Assembly: GCA_963565915.1 (NCBI GenBank)
Contig: OY751486.1
Location: 1,736,001-1,800,000, forward strand
Reading direction: 5' to 3'
DNA: 64,000 bases
DNA from: Entoloma clypeatum
Lineage: Eukaryota; Basidiomycota; Agaricomycetes; Agaricales; Entolomataceae
Shown here piece by piece: positions 30,580 to 40,888 of the stretch. Position 1 is the stretch's first letter, and each line of letters starts with the position of its first letter. A program made the translations under genes and the position numbers. The notes beneath the pieces were generated by a model. It was not told the DNA's origin. It worked only from the letters and a program-made list of their open reading frames with translations, and made no database searches.

Positions 30580-32125
30580 TTGGAGCACTTGGGTTTGGTA
30601 TTTACATTGAAGAAAGTTGAGGAATTATGTTATTACGTCTACAAACAATGTGCCCTGGAGCTATGTCAGAACACAAAAAAAATTGTCCCTCAGCCACCAC
30701 ATACTGCTATGTCAACTTCCCTCGAGCTCGTACAATGGCTCGGAAGGCTCTTTCTCAGACAAAGAAGGTCCAGCTTAGTTGGGAAAAATGTGATAAACTG
30801 ATGGCACACGCAGTTCTACAGTATCAGCAGGAGCTGGCAAAACCAGACTGCAAGAAACGAGGGCTTCATACAGTGTGCAGAGGTGTCTCAGACAAGTACT
30901 ACCTGGAAACAAAGGAGAGGGTTGTGCTGAATCACAACACACTCCTGACTCTTGCCAACGGCAGTCGTACAAAAAGCTGAGGCCAACTTCCAAGACAAGA
31001 GTTGGATTAGCCACGAGGAAGCTGAAGAAGTCATCCGCTTTGCTGTCAAAATAGCTGATTGGGGCCATCCACTCACCCAACGACGACTCAAGGAGCATGT
31101 CAATCACATCCTTTGGGCCTGCTTGGGATCCGAGTTTCCAGACAGTGGCATTGGGCAGAATTGGACTCGTTGATTCATAGAGAAGCACTCCAATTATTTA
31201 CATATGTATACTGCAAAACCTCTCGATACCACACATGGACAGGCCATCAACGAAACATCCAACAGAATCCACTTTGACATGGTTGAGGATATCCAGTTGC
31301 GAGGGGATAATGAAAAGCCAATCACGCCAGAGTGCACCTATGCAATGGATGAGATTGGATTCCAGCCCAATGGAGATGAAGGTTTCGAGAAGGTGATTGG
31401 TGCCCCTGGAAAGAAGCTTCAATACAAGCAACAGAAAGGAAATTGTGAAAATACAACCATATTAGTAACAGTGGGGGGTGATGGAAAGGCATTGAACCCA
31501 GCCATGATTTTCAAAGAAAAGGCATATCACGTCCAATGGTGTCAAGATAATCCTGCTAATGCCTTGTAAGTCAAATCAGATATCTAAAGAATGATATGCT
31601 CAAATAAGCATTAGGCTGGGATACTCGAAAAAGGGATGGACAAACCGAATCATCTGTGTCAAATATGCCAAGTACTTCAACACCCAGACCAAGAAGATCG
31701 CACACAGAAGAATACAAGTTTTATGGGTAGACCCACATGACTCCCACATCACATACAACTTTCTTCAATACTGCATCTCACAGAAGATTATCGTTGCCGC
31801 ATATCCTAAGCATGGCATGCATATCTACCAACTGCTCAATGTCTGTCTTTTTGGTCCTCTAAAACAGGAATTTGGTCGTCTCCAGGATGAGAATCTTTGT
31901 GAAACTGGAGAGGCCATCACAAAAGAGAATTTTCTGAAGGTTTATGGCCAGGCTCACCTTAATACCTTGACTCCGGAGCTCATCAAGACAGGGTTTCGCA
32001 AAGTGGGCATTATTCCTGTCAATTGCAAGGTCGTCATGCCAGAGATGATGGCCCTGAGTAAAGACACTTCCTATAAGGTCTATACTCCCCATCATTCCTT
32101 CGACACCGGTTGTATAGCACTGTAG
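30580..32125 (+). pseudogene. Pogo-like DDE transposase, decayed
   Basis: A CENP-B-type helix-turn-helix region (about 30730-31170) with 'Arg-Arg-Leu-Lys-Glu-His-Val' precedes a DDE_1-type core. The first Asp is in Ala-Met-Asp-Glu-Ile-Gly-Phe near 31340. A 49-base GTAAGT...TTAG intron (31566-31614) follows, then the second Asp in Val-Asp-Pro-His-Asp-Ser-His near 31730. The third expected Asp, before Val-x-x-Phe-Gly-Pro-Leu-Lys near 31840, is Asn (CTCAATGTC, one CpG transition from CTCGATGTC). A frameshift near 30975 and a TGA at 31171-31173 add to the damage. Inverted termini were not located. Pogo/Tigger family is secure; activity is excluded. Confidence 0.85.
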
Positions 32126-32389
32126 CATACATTATTTTGTTTGTAGCACTACAGAGTCACATACTCATGTTACAAAGTGCTACAGAGGTATATACTCATG
32201 CTACATTGCACCCCATAGCACTTTGCTACAAAGCACTCCATAGCACTCCATAGCAAGCCATATGTTATATACCATTAGCCTTGGTCTCTTGCTATCACTA
32301 ATCTCACAAACCATACATTTGAAGTAAATGATTAAACCAATTAACCAATACATTATAGGATATACATAAATACACAATTAACAATGTAA
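32126..32389. other. Short-repeat tract after the transposase
   Basis: Repeats of the form AGCACTACAGAG / CATAGCACTCCATAGCA at 32140-32265, then AT-rich sequence. No gene. Confidence 0.4.
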
Positions 32390-33212
32390 CGGTGGGTTCC
32401 CACCTTGGCTTGCCTCCCATGCACACTTCTCGTGCGCCTCCCGCCGTTCCTGCGTTCCCTTGGCCGTTCCTCGCAAGTGTCCCACCGTTCTCGTGTGTTC
32501 TGTATGTTCCCATCGTTCTCACATGTCGTCCTCACATGCCCTGTGTTGTTCCCCCGCCATCCTCGTGTCTTGTATGCAGTCGTTCTCAGTTCCTGTGTTC
32601 CCTCGGCCGTGCCTCGTGCGTATTCTGTACATTCCCCGCCATTCTCGCATATCGTCCTCGGGTACCCCCTGTTCTCGCGTGTCCCGTGCCGTTCCCCGCC
32701 GTCCTCGTGTCTCGTCTGTGGTACTTCGTGCGTGTCCCGCCATTCTCAGGTGTCTTGTCAGTGGCCTGTTTCTGACGTGAAGGCATGGGGCTTATCTATA
32801 TAGGGAAGGGCGTGGACCTTGTTTGAACGGAGGGAGTGGAGGAGGTGATGGGGGGAGGGAAGAATGTATTTGATGTGGACGTGGCAAGACTATTGAGAAA
32901 TACTCGGCAATGGCCGAAAGTCGAACAACAATGAACATTTGAAGTCCCACATCGTCTCCTTGCCTCCCCCCATCAACTCCCTCCACCTCCCTCCACTCCC
33001 TCCTCCTTGGTCGATGCCTCCTCCCTCCGTTCAAACGAGGCCCACACCCTTCTCTATATAGGTAAGCCCCATGCCTTCACGTCAAAAACAGGCCACTGAC
33101 GAGACACCTGAGAATGGCGGGACACACACGAAGTACCACATATGAGCACGAGGACGGCGGGGAATGGCACGGGACACGCGAGAACAGGGGGTACCCAAGG
33201 ACGACATGTGAG
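32390..33212. mobile_element. Inverted-repeat (foldback-like) element 1, right arm cut by gypsy LTR
   Basis: The left arm 32650-32830 (ending ATGGGGCTTATCTATATAGG) is repeated in inverted orientation at 33035-33212. Outer left sequence to 32390 is made of degenerate CGTTCTCGTGTGTCCCGCC units. The centre (32860-33000) is CT-rich and contains AAGTCCCACATCGTCTCC. At 33213 the right arm stops at a gypsy LTR edge, so that element lies in the arm. No ORF is believable. Elements of the same make-up lie at 40889-42781 and around 58560-59340. Confidence 0.6.
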
Positions 33213-33766
33213 TGTTATGGCGATAGCCGACAATCAGTACAAGGTCCTAGTCACGTGGGTTCGTACTGTTTCCACACAAGTCCCTCAGTAGGACAACTTG
33301 TTCAAGGTCAGCGAGTTCCTCAGAAGGACGACTCGGTTCAGGATCTGGCAGAGCTAAGTCCTCGCAAGGCACTTAGTTGGAGAGCATTCGAAGAATAGAC
33401 AAGTAAGCGTTGTATGCCTAGGTCAAGCTAAGGACCTCTACTCTAAGGTTACAGGTCTTATATATGTTATCCTATGGCTATAAATAAGTAGGTGCTGCGC
33501 AGGAGCTAAATAAGCCATTGGTTAGATAAAGGTTTCAAGGGGGCTGTGGCATAGGAGTCAGAGATAAGGCCTCAAGGCCGTGAGTCAGAGATAACAAGTG
33601 AAAATGTATCTAAAAGGAGAATAGTCCAAGTCATTGTGAGTCATAGCGCTGATAGAGGGGACACATGTCCCAGGGTCGTCGGAGTTAAGTGAAACAGGGT
33701 ATGACGGGGATCAAGGGTCGAAGGGTCGTGTGAAGGTGCGTAGGAAGAGGGTGAAAAAGTGTAACA
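33213..33766 (-). repeat. 3' LTR, gypsy lineage 3
   Basis: 554 bases; on the minus strand it runs TGTTACAC...GCCATAACA and is preceded by the polypurine tract AGAAGGGGGGTAA (33779-33767). It belongs to the element whose accessory ORF and pol lie at 33808-36385. Confidence 0.85.
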
Positions 33767-33807
33767 TTACCCCCCTTCTATGCTTGAAGTCACCGGCTTC
33801 AATGTTT

Positions 33808-34695
33808 TCAGGTTGCCATGTTATGCATGGCATCGTCGTCAAATTCGTATGGCTCGCCTTCGAGCTCTGTGTAGCCAGAGCCAAGACACTCATAGGTGTA
33901 ATGTCGGGGCCCGCATTTTTTGCACAAGTAGAGTGCGCACTGACACTCAATGTGTCCTTTAGCTCTGCACATGCCGCATTGGCGCCCTTTGTCAATGTGC
34001 GGCCATCCTGCAGGACAGTGCCAAGGTCCGCTCAGAGAGTGAGCACATCTGTGTGTGTCAATCTCGTAACCAACACAATTGGGTTCGTCGGTGAGGTCGA
34101 TGGGGATCTGATATGAGGAACCATGCCCGAGTGGGACAGACATGATCGTGCGCACGGTTTTTCTTCTGGAGTGTTTAGCAACTCCATAGGATGGTTTCTT
34201 TCCTTTCACGTCCGTCTTGACGCTGGAAAGGCTTCGGTCGCTGGTTAAGGGCGACGTGGATTCGGTGGGGGAAGGGGTACTCAGGGGGTCGGGGTTTCTG
34301 ATGACGAGGGGGACTGGGCCAGGGTCGGGGGTCGGTTCAGGGGTGGTGGCAAGATCGGGGAGGGGAGTGGTCAGGATAGGGTTTTCTACAGGTGGGTCGA
34401 GGAGTGTGACGTCGGGGGTGTTCGTGCGGTTATTGAACAGCCTTTCAAACTGTTGGTAGACACCTTGGTCTAAGAGCGTGTCGATGTGCCCCTCGATGAG
34501 TCGGGCGATGTTGGCAGTGGTATCGTAGTGGAATTGGCGGAGGGTGATTAGCCCGAACAATGTGTTGATCAAGAACTGGTCGGTCTCATTGTCAATGCAT
34601 TGTAGCACTCTGTCATTGTGCTCGGGGTTGGTCAGGAGTCTAAAGAGGCGGTGTCGGTGAAGTTCTTTGGTGGCGGTATCGAAAACAGTGGTCAT
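33808..34695 (-). CDS. Sense accessory ORF of gypsy lineage 3 with zinc knuckles
   Basis: A 295-residue uninterrupted protein on the same strand as pol, between pol and the 3' LTR. Residues 1-95 are predicted helical (regular Leu/Ile spacing), 95-165 are Pro/Thr/Ser-rich, and a basic patch follows. The C-terminal third has a CCHC knuckle (C-x2-C-x4-H-x4-C) immediately followed by a second, variant C-x2-C-x3-H-x4-C. It ends just before the polypurine tract. Since a knuckle is the Gag nucleic-acid-binding module, an RNA- or DNA-binding role is plausible. A similar downstream gene accompanies related gypsy elements in other agaricomycetes as far as I recall, but I can name no function. No stop or frameshift, unlike the adjacent pol. 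Confidence 0.7.
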   Translation of the reverse strand: MTTVFDTATKELHRHRLFRLLTNPEHNDRVLQCIDNETDQFLINTLFGLITLRQFHYDTTANIARLIEGHIDTLLDQGVYQQFERLFNNRTNTPDVTLLDPPVENPILTTPLPDLATTPEPTPDPGPVPLVIRNPDPLSTPSPTESTSPLTSDRSLSSVKTDVKGKKPSYGVAKHSRRKTVRTIMSVPLGHGSSYQIPIDLTDEPNCVGYEIDTHRCAHSLSGPWHCPAGWPHIDKGRQCGMCRAKGHIECQCALYLCKKCGPRHYTYECLGSGYTELEGEPYEFDDDAMHNMAT

Positions 34696-34720
34696 GGTGA
34701 GAGGATGTGGGTCGTTGGGT

Positions 34721-36385
34721 TCAAAGGTGGTGGGTTTGTTTGTAGTATCCCAGCGCTTCCTGGGCTCTTTTTAAGTTGGATTCGGGTTCCCACGTGTTAT
34801 TGCTTGATGGGTATCCCATCCACTTGACCAAATACTTGTACCCTCTGCCCTGTCGCTTGTGGGTAAGGATCGCTTCTACTTCGTACTCGTGTTCTCCTTT
34901 GATCAGATCAGGAGGTGGGTTGTGGAAGTTCGGTCTGTGTGTGTCATTTTCCCGATAAGGTGTCAACAAGGAGGCGTGGAAAACGGGGTGGATCTTCCAT
35001 TGTTCTGGGAGTTTCAGTTTGTACGTCAGGGGCCTGAGCACCTCGGAAATGGTGAAGGGTCCTTCTCCTTTGGGTGCCAGCTTTCTGGAAGGGTATCCGA
35101 TTCGGAGGTTCTTTCCTTCTAGCCATACCTGTTCTCCTTTTCCAAATGGAGTGAAGCCTCATGTTGATCTTTCCGCCATCATCTGACAGGCTAGTTCGTG
35201 CGCTGCTAGCACTTCATCTCTTGCTTGTTTTAGCTCCTTGAGCTGTTCTTCTATGCTTGGTACATTTGTCTTGTCAAATGCCAATGGTATGTCCCTTGGT
35301 TCGTATCCCATCATTAGATAGAATGGGGATTGTTTTGATGTGGAGTGGGTTCTCTGATTGTGACAGGACTCCATTGTTGAGTTGTGATTGTGCCATGTTT
35401 CAGGATTGTTTGAACAGAACATCCGGAAATAGATCTCAAGTTCCTGATTTTCACGTTCCGTTTCTCCATCAGTTTGGGGGTGATAAGCTGTACTCACTCA
35501 TCATCAGTTTGATCCCTAGGAGTCGTCCTAGTTCTCTGAAGACCTGAGAAGCAAATTGTGGCCCTCTGTCGGACAGAATAGAGTCTGGGAGTCCGAATCT
35601 TCGGTACACGTGGTCCAAATAAAGTTTGGCAGTGAGGGTCACATCAGTGGTTTTTGTACAAGGGATGGAAATTACCCCCTTTGTAGAACCATGGTCTACT
35701 ACAACCATGATACTGTCAAATCTGTTGCTCTCGGGTAGGTCCGTGATGAAGTCGATCGTTGTCTGGGAGAATGGTCTAGCATCTTTCTGTGCTCTGATCG
35801 GCATTAATCCAGGGTTCGTGGGGTGTGTGTTGACTTTCATTTGTTGGCAGGTTGCACATCCTCCAACATAATTCTTGACAAACACGTACATTCCTGGCCA
35901 CCAATAGTTTTGTCTGACCAATTCCAGAGTTTTTAGATGTCCCAGATGTCCACTTGGTAGGGAGTCGTGATATCGTTTTGTTATTTCCCGACGCAGAGTC
36001 TCATCTGGCGGTATGTAACACCTGTCATGGAAGAATAATATTCCGTCTTCTGTTCTCCATTCTGATAAATGGGATTTAATCGGTGGTGTTCCCGATTCTT
36101 TTAGGGTGGTGATGGCTTTTGAGAAAAGCTCATTGTTCTCGGTTGCTTTTAGGATATCCCCTTGTAGCTCAAGGTCCACTGTTGTGACAAAGATGTCATT
36201 TGGCAAGACGATAACGTCTTTGTTATCCGTGTCTTCTTCGGGTATATGGTCCGGTCGCCTTGACGGGGCATCAGACTGGATCATCTTTGATCCTGGGGTG
36301 TGTACTAGTTTGAGTTCAAACTCGGAGAGATACAATCTCCACTGTGCTTGTTGTCTGTTCAATTTCTGGGGTTTCCGGTAACACA
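34721..36385 (-). pseudogene. Gypsy lineage 3 pol: RNase H end, integrase, chromodomain
   Basis: Starts in the last part of RNase H (near 36385), so RT and everything upstream are lost. Integrase follows: His..His..Cys-x2-Cys (about 35990-35850), Asp in Thr-Ile-Asp-Phe near 35755, Asp in Ser-Asp-Arg-Gly-Pro-Gln-Phe near 35570. A 4-base GAGT duplication near 35490 shifts the frame before the Glu of Gly-Glu-Thr-Glu-Arg-Glu-Asn. A TGA at 35159-35161 interrupts the C-terminal part. The chromodomain, with Tyr-Leu-Val-Lys-Trp-Met-Gly-Tyr, lies near 34880-34760 and ends at 34721. A dead 3' fragment of a chromovirus. Confidence 0.88.
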
Positions 36386-36389
36386 TAGT

Positions 36390-37270
36390 CAACCTACATT
36401 GTACTGTCTTAGACGGTCCAGCGAAGCCATACATTGTATCGTCTCAGACGGCCGCAGCGGGCCCACTGCAGCTCCAGCAAATGAACCTTAAATTGTAAGG
36501 CTTAGTAAGCAAAGTAGGACAGTCTTGTACGATACCTCTACTAGCACTGCCGGTCAATAATATATTGGGTATATCCCAATGACCTGTGCATGGATTCAGA
36601 TGACCCAGGGCTTGTTTTAAAGCTGGTCCACTGGACATCGACCGGCGCACCTACAATTTTGATGGACCGGCACATTCCCTGCCACATTCATCTATATTGG
36701 GTATATCTCAGTGACCTTTCTCGCGTGTGGTATGGGTGCCGGTGCAACCAGCACTATTTTGTCGCATCACCGGCAGCTTAACCCTGTAAACTGGTACGAA
36801 CGGACATCGACCGGCACCATGACCGGCACCTACAATTTTGATGGACCGGCACATTCCCTGCCACATTCATCTATATTGGGTATATCTCACTGATTGTGTG
36901 CGGTATGGGTGCCAGTATTGGTGCCAGTTGGGACCCAAAATTTCGAGGCACCAGCACATTTCCTGCTACATTCATCGGCACATTGGGCAAAAGACAAGTC
37001 CCAGTCACATCTTGGTGGACCGGCACACCTGGCACTATATTGTTGCATCACCGGCAACTTAACACTGTGCAACTAAACCTTTTTTTTATTTGCAGGAGTA
37101 GATGGTCATCAAACCCAACCCATTGTTAACATGGTTGTCAGCAACCAACATTACTTAAACACTGTGTAGTCAATTACTGGAACTCCCAGTGGGTATCCAG
37201 CCATGATAACACAAAGGAATCTAGTCACATACAAAGGCCAGATTAACAATGCATACATGTACAAGGCAAA
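36390..37270. repeat. ACCGGC-rich tandem repeat, about 179-base unit
   Basis: The block GATGGACCGGCACATTCCCT...ATTGGGTATATCTCA occurs at 36661 and again at 36840, a period of 179 bases. Degenerate copies lie before (about 36565) and after (about 36950). Short ACCGGC/GCCGGT words recur throughout. No gene. Confidence 0.7.
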
Positions 37271-38887
37271 TTATGAACTATAGTCATCTGGGTCAGGATA
37301 ATGTTGAAAGTCTGCAAATGTGAACCGAGATCGAGCACCGAGTACCTCATTATTTGCTTGGGCCAATTGATTAGAGTCAACTTCACCATCAGAATCATCA
37401 GAGAGTAGTGCGCAATGTGCATCACGAGCAGCAACTGATGATGATGAGAAGTCGGCTTCATCAGATTTGTCTGCATCCATCAGGGCATGGTGAGCATCAC
37501 ATGGGGAGATGGATGACGAGGCTGATGATTCTCTGTCAGAATCATTATCCATCAAAGCAAGACGGATATTGCGAGCAGAGATTGAGGATGATGATGATGA
37601 TGATGACAATGATGATTGCTCGTCATCAGCCATGAAGGCACGAAGCACATCTTGAGCTGCAACGGAGTGTGATCTATCACTTTCAGCAGGGGTTGGCGAG
37701 TGGGGGGCAGGGGCATGTGGTGTAGCACTGGGAGGCGATAGGACCCTGGTGGTGATGGTGGGATAACCATGTTCACCGGCATGTGGAATGGGATCGGCAC
37801 CACTGGCACCTTCGATGTGACCGGCACCACCAGCACCTTCAATATAACCGGCACCACTTGCCCTCTGCAGCAGACCGGCACCATGGGCTGTTGCCAAGTG
37901 GGGGGCAGGGGCATGTGGTCTGGTACTTGGAGGCGATAGGACCCTGGTGCTGTGGCACAAGACAAAATGCAAACTTTGGCCTCTGCAAATGATAATGAGA
38001 AAGGGTTTGTAAAGTAAAATTTTGTGAACAAGACTTTGGCTGCACAGAAAGAAAACCTTTCTTTGCACCAAAAAATAATGCAATACTTTGAATTTGGCTA
38101 TAAGAATTTGGCATCTAAGTAATAAGATATTTTGCTGAGGGGAAAAAACATATTTCTCTGGACAAAAGTTGAAAGAGAAAGTAATGGGAAATTTGTATTT
38201 TTCACATTTCATTTAGGCATTAAGAATGTTTTGGTTTTGCATTTGCCATGTGTTCTGCCAAATGATTATTTTGTCAATTGTTTTCAAAACATATTTTGCA
38301 TGTGCCAAATCAAATGTTTTCAAATTTTGCATGTGCCAAAGTTTTTCCCTGGGACCAGCAGATGCAGACACGGGACGAGCCTCACTGGGACGGGGAGACA
38401 TAGTTACGCCACAATTTAGTGGCACTGGCATGTTGGTGTTCCCTCCCCTTGGCAATTCTCCTGGCAGTGTGCAACTGTAAGGCTCGCTGAGGGGGAACTC
38501 ACAGAAGTGCAGTGGAAAATCTCCAGGTGCAAGCTCTGGGACCATGCCATCGTCTTCCACTTGGGAGTACTGCAAGGCGCCAACGCTGCTTGGGCCTGGC
38601 CCCTCTGAGTACTCACCAACAGCCTTCCCGTCCGGCAATGATTCATCATAGCCCGTGTGGGGCAGCAGGTGTTTTCTGCCACGTTGAGGGTGTCGTTGGG
38701 GGTCCCTGTCAGCTGCACGGAACAATTGCCGGATGTTGTCCGGTTCGAGGTCTGTTCCCCATGTCCACTTCAATGATGGGTGTGAGACGAGACGTTGATG
38801 TTTGGCATCGGCATGTTGACTCAAGATCTTGGCCAGCTTGGCCCTACTCAGATTCTTCGGGATGGTCCCTTTAGGTTGCGAAGGCAT
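37271..38887 (-). CDS. Hypothetical multi-exon gene with Ser/Ala-rich repeats
   Basis: Two long minus-strand frames, 38887-38213 and 38212-37271, probably belong to one gene with introns in the AT-rich stretch 38000-38360; exact junctions are not fixed. The N-terminal 90 residues are basic (start Met-Pro-Ser-Gln-Pro-Lys-Gly). The second frame has a duplicated Leu-Ser-Pro-Pro-Ser..Pro-His-Ala-Pro-Ala-Pro-His segment. It then has four repeats of about 24 residues, each an Ala/Leu helix (e.g. Ala-Arg-Asn-Ile-Arg-Leu-Ala-Leu-Met) followed by an Asp/Ser-rich linker. No known domain. It sits between GCCGGT-rich repeats on the same strand as two other unknown ORFs, so it may be a transposon passenger. 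Confidence 0.45.
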
Positions 38888-38998
38888 GATAGGCCGAGGG
38901 GCAGCCCTTTGTGCACGCAGCTGATGTGAGGAAGAGGGCAGTGGTGCTGGTGGTGGTAGTGGTGCCGGTGCCGGTGCCGGTATTGATACAGGACCCGG

Positions 38999-39598
38999 TC
39001 AGGATACCATACCGGAGGCGATGAATCTGGTAGCCGTGTCCGTTTCTTCTTTTAGAAGAGCGGCTTCATACAACCTGTAGAAGGCCGAGGTACGCTGTGA
39101 CGTTCGAAGGTGCCGGTTCTCGCCTGCGGCCTCCTTTGCCTGAACATTCCGGCGCAGTGCATGCAGGTGTCTGAGAGCACTTATCGCAGCATCGCGATAC
39201 AACCGACACTCGTTGCAAGCGAGGTCAACCTCAGGCATCGGACTGAGAGGAAGCTGTACCGGATATTCACCGCTACCTGTGAATGCATGTGGTGGCCGGA
39301 GGTTTGATTGGGATACAACACGATAATGCGCCAAGCAGTCAGGCAGCCGTTCCATGTTGAGGACTTGATCGGCTTGCGCAGGTGAGTCACTTGTCCACCA
39401 ATCACAGAGATAGCTCTCGATCATGCCAGTCAGATGGCTGGGGTGTGAGCTGGCATCCAGGGTGAGCAACAAGTCCAAGGTGAGAGGTGGTGCATTGGGA
39501 GTCTCCAGCCAGTTCCGGGACAGATGCCAGGTAATGACCAGCACACCTACTGCTAGGCCAGATGCCACAGCAATACCAACGAATTGTAACGAAAACAT
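38999..39598 (-). CDS. Hypothetical protein with N-terminal membrane segment
   Basis: A 199-residue uninterrupted frame. Residues 5-26 (Phe-Val-Gly-Ile-Ala-Val-Ala-Ser-Gly...Val-Leu-Val-Ile-Thr-Trp) form one hydrophobic helix, so the protein may be membrane-anchored. The rest is soluble, with a short Cys-x2-Cys and a basic helix near residues 135-165. The frame ends in GCCGGT-rich DNA at 38999. I do not recognise a family; a Gly/Ala codon bias from the GCCGGT repeats is visible near its stop. Confidence 0.4.
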   Translation of the reverse strand: MFSLQFVGIAVASGLAVGVLVITWHLSRNWLETPNAPPLTLDLLLTLDASSHPSHLTGMIESYLCDWWTSDSPAQADQVLNMERLPDCLAHYRVVSQSNLRPPHAFTGSGEYPVQLPLSPMPEVDLACNECRLYRDAAISALRHLHALRRNVQAKEAAGENRHLRTSQRTSAFYRLYEAALLKEETDTATRFIASGMVS

Positions 39599-39625
39599 CT
39601 ACGAGGCAATCTTATTAGCATGTGT

Positions 39626-39841
39626 TTATCGTGATGCAGTGGGTGTGACAGTCACAAGCTCATGTCGCATGAGTTGGGGGATCCATTCTTCTTTGGTCCC
39701 TGTCATGGCATTGAGCATGGCACAAAAATGCGACTCGCAATATGACACAATCTCTTGTGGGTCCACAATAGAAGGAGTGCAGGTTGGGGTGGAGGACATG
39801 ATGAATAGCACAATAATAATAATGTCGTGGTTGGAGATCAA
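39626..39841 (-). CDS. Small hypothetical ORF, possible upstream exon
   Basis: 71 residues on the same strand, 27 bases upstream of the membrane-protein frame. The part after the hydrophobic start (Ser-Thr-Pro-Thr-Cys onward) has ordinary composition. It could be a separate small gene or an upstream exon. Weak call. Confidence 0.25.
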   Translation of the reverse strand: MISNHDIIIIVLFIMSSTPTCTPSIVDPQEIVSYCESHFCAMLNAMTGTKEEWIPQLMRHELVTVTPTASR

Positions 39842-39859
39842 GTTGATAAATCACGTGAT

Positions 39860-40560
39860 CATGAAAATTTTCTGTTTACTAAAGTTAACACCAACCCGTT
39901 GCCGGCCAGAGGTTGCCGGCCAAAGGTTGCCGGTAGAACACAATCTGCCGCTTGTGTCGGTGTTGCGGTGAAACGAAGGAAGTGAGTCTGGGGATGAGCG
40001 CGAGCGATATCTCTATCACACACACAAACACCAAACACAACAACAAAGACCAAACAAGTCTCGCGATGCGTACTTCTCAATCGATATAGTTCAGGGTGAT
40101 GAGTGGGATCACTCAGGATGTGACTCTTCCAAACAACAATTGAATAACTCGTTTAGCAATGGCTCAATAAGTCTCGAACAAGACTTAGAGATAGTTCTCA
40201 ATAGATAATGAACCGAGGTTTGTGATTTCCAAACCAACAAGACTTCGCGAACACGATCTCGACCGAATACAAACACGACAATGACCAATACGACTGATAG
40301 ATAACACAATTTGACGATTGACAAGTTCTCAAACACACAAAACACAATTGCGACTGACTTCCGATGCAAACCAAACGATCTCGAGGCTTCAATGATACTC
40401 GTGAACGATGACAGATGCACAAGACAAATGCTATCAATTCTGGGGCACAATCTAACCTAACCTATCTACCACAAAACTACGAGATTTTATACATGAGCAG
40501 CAATAAATATAGAAAAAGGTTGCATGTGGTATCGATAAATGGTATCCAGTCAAGTGACCT
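39860..40560. other. Unassigned; leader- or LTR-like sequence
   Basis: Begins with three GCCGGCCA-type repeats (39897-39935) that resemble 43590-43625. The rest reads on the minus strand as a non-coding leader with many TCG and TTG steps. No tRNA, ORF or LTR border could be proved. Confidence 0.25.
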
Positions 40561-40848
40561 TCGCTAAAGTTGTTTTGATGCGCCCATGTGGTAGACAACG
40601 CCACAGGTACGCCCCTTTTCCATATCCGAACCTCTGCCACACTGGAGAGGCCACTATTTCAATATCTTGGTTTTGCAATGTACCTGGGACGATGCCGACT
40701 AGTTACTGTGAGGTATCAGCTGCATCAACTAAGGGTCGCCTCGGTAAGCCACCCATCAGATTCGATCTCTATCAAAGTTCACCATAAGGTCATGTTGATC
40801 GCGACATATCAAACCCGATCTCGGTCTGTATCATCCGAGGTCATTTAG
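40561..40848 (+). repeat. Direct repeat, left copy
   Basis: A block of about 288 bases starting CGCTAAAGTTGTTTTGATGC that recurs in the same orientation at 42816-43104 with about 90% identity. The two copies enclose inverted-repeat element 2. They could be LTRs of a non-coding element or a duplicated host segment. Confidence 0.7.
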
Positions 40849-40888
40849 ATAAACCCTTAGGTGCATACAAAAGCCTAAGTGTCTGGTA

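Noticed and set aside
40109..40450. 113-codon hydrophobic minus-strand frame as a membrane protein
   Set aside because: Hydrophobicity follows from TTG/GTT-rich leader-like DNA; no continuity or homology.
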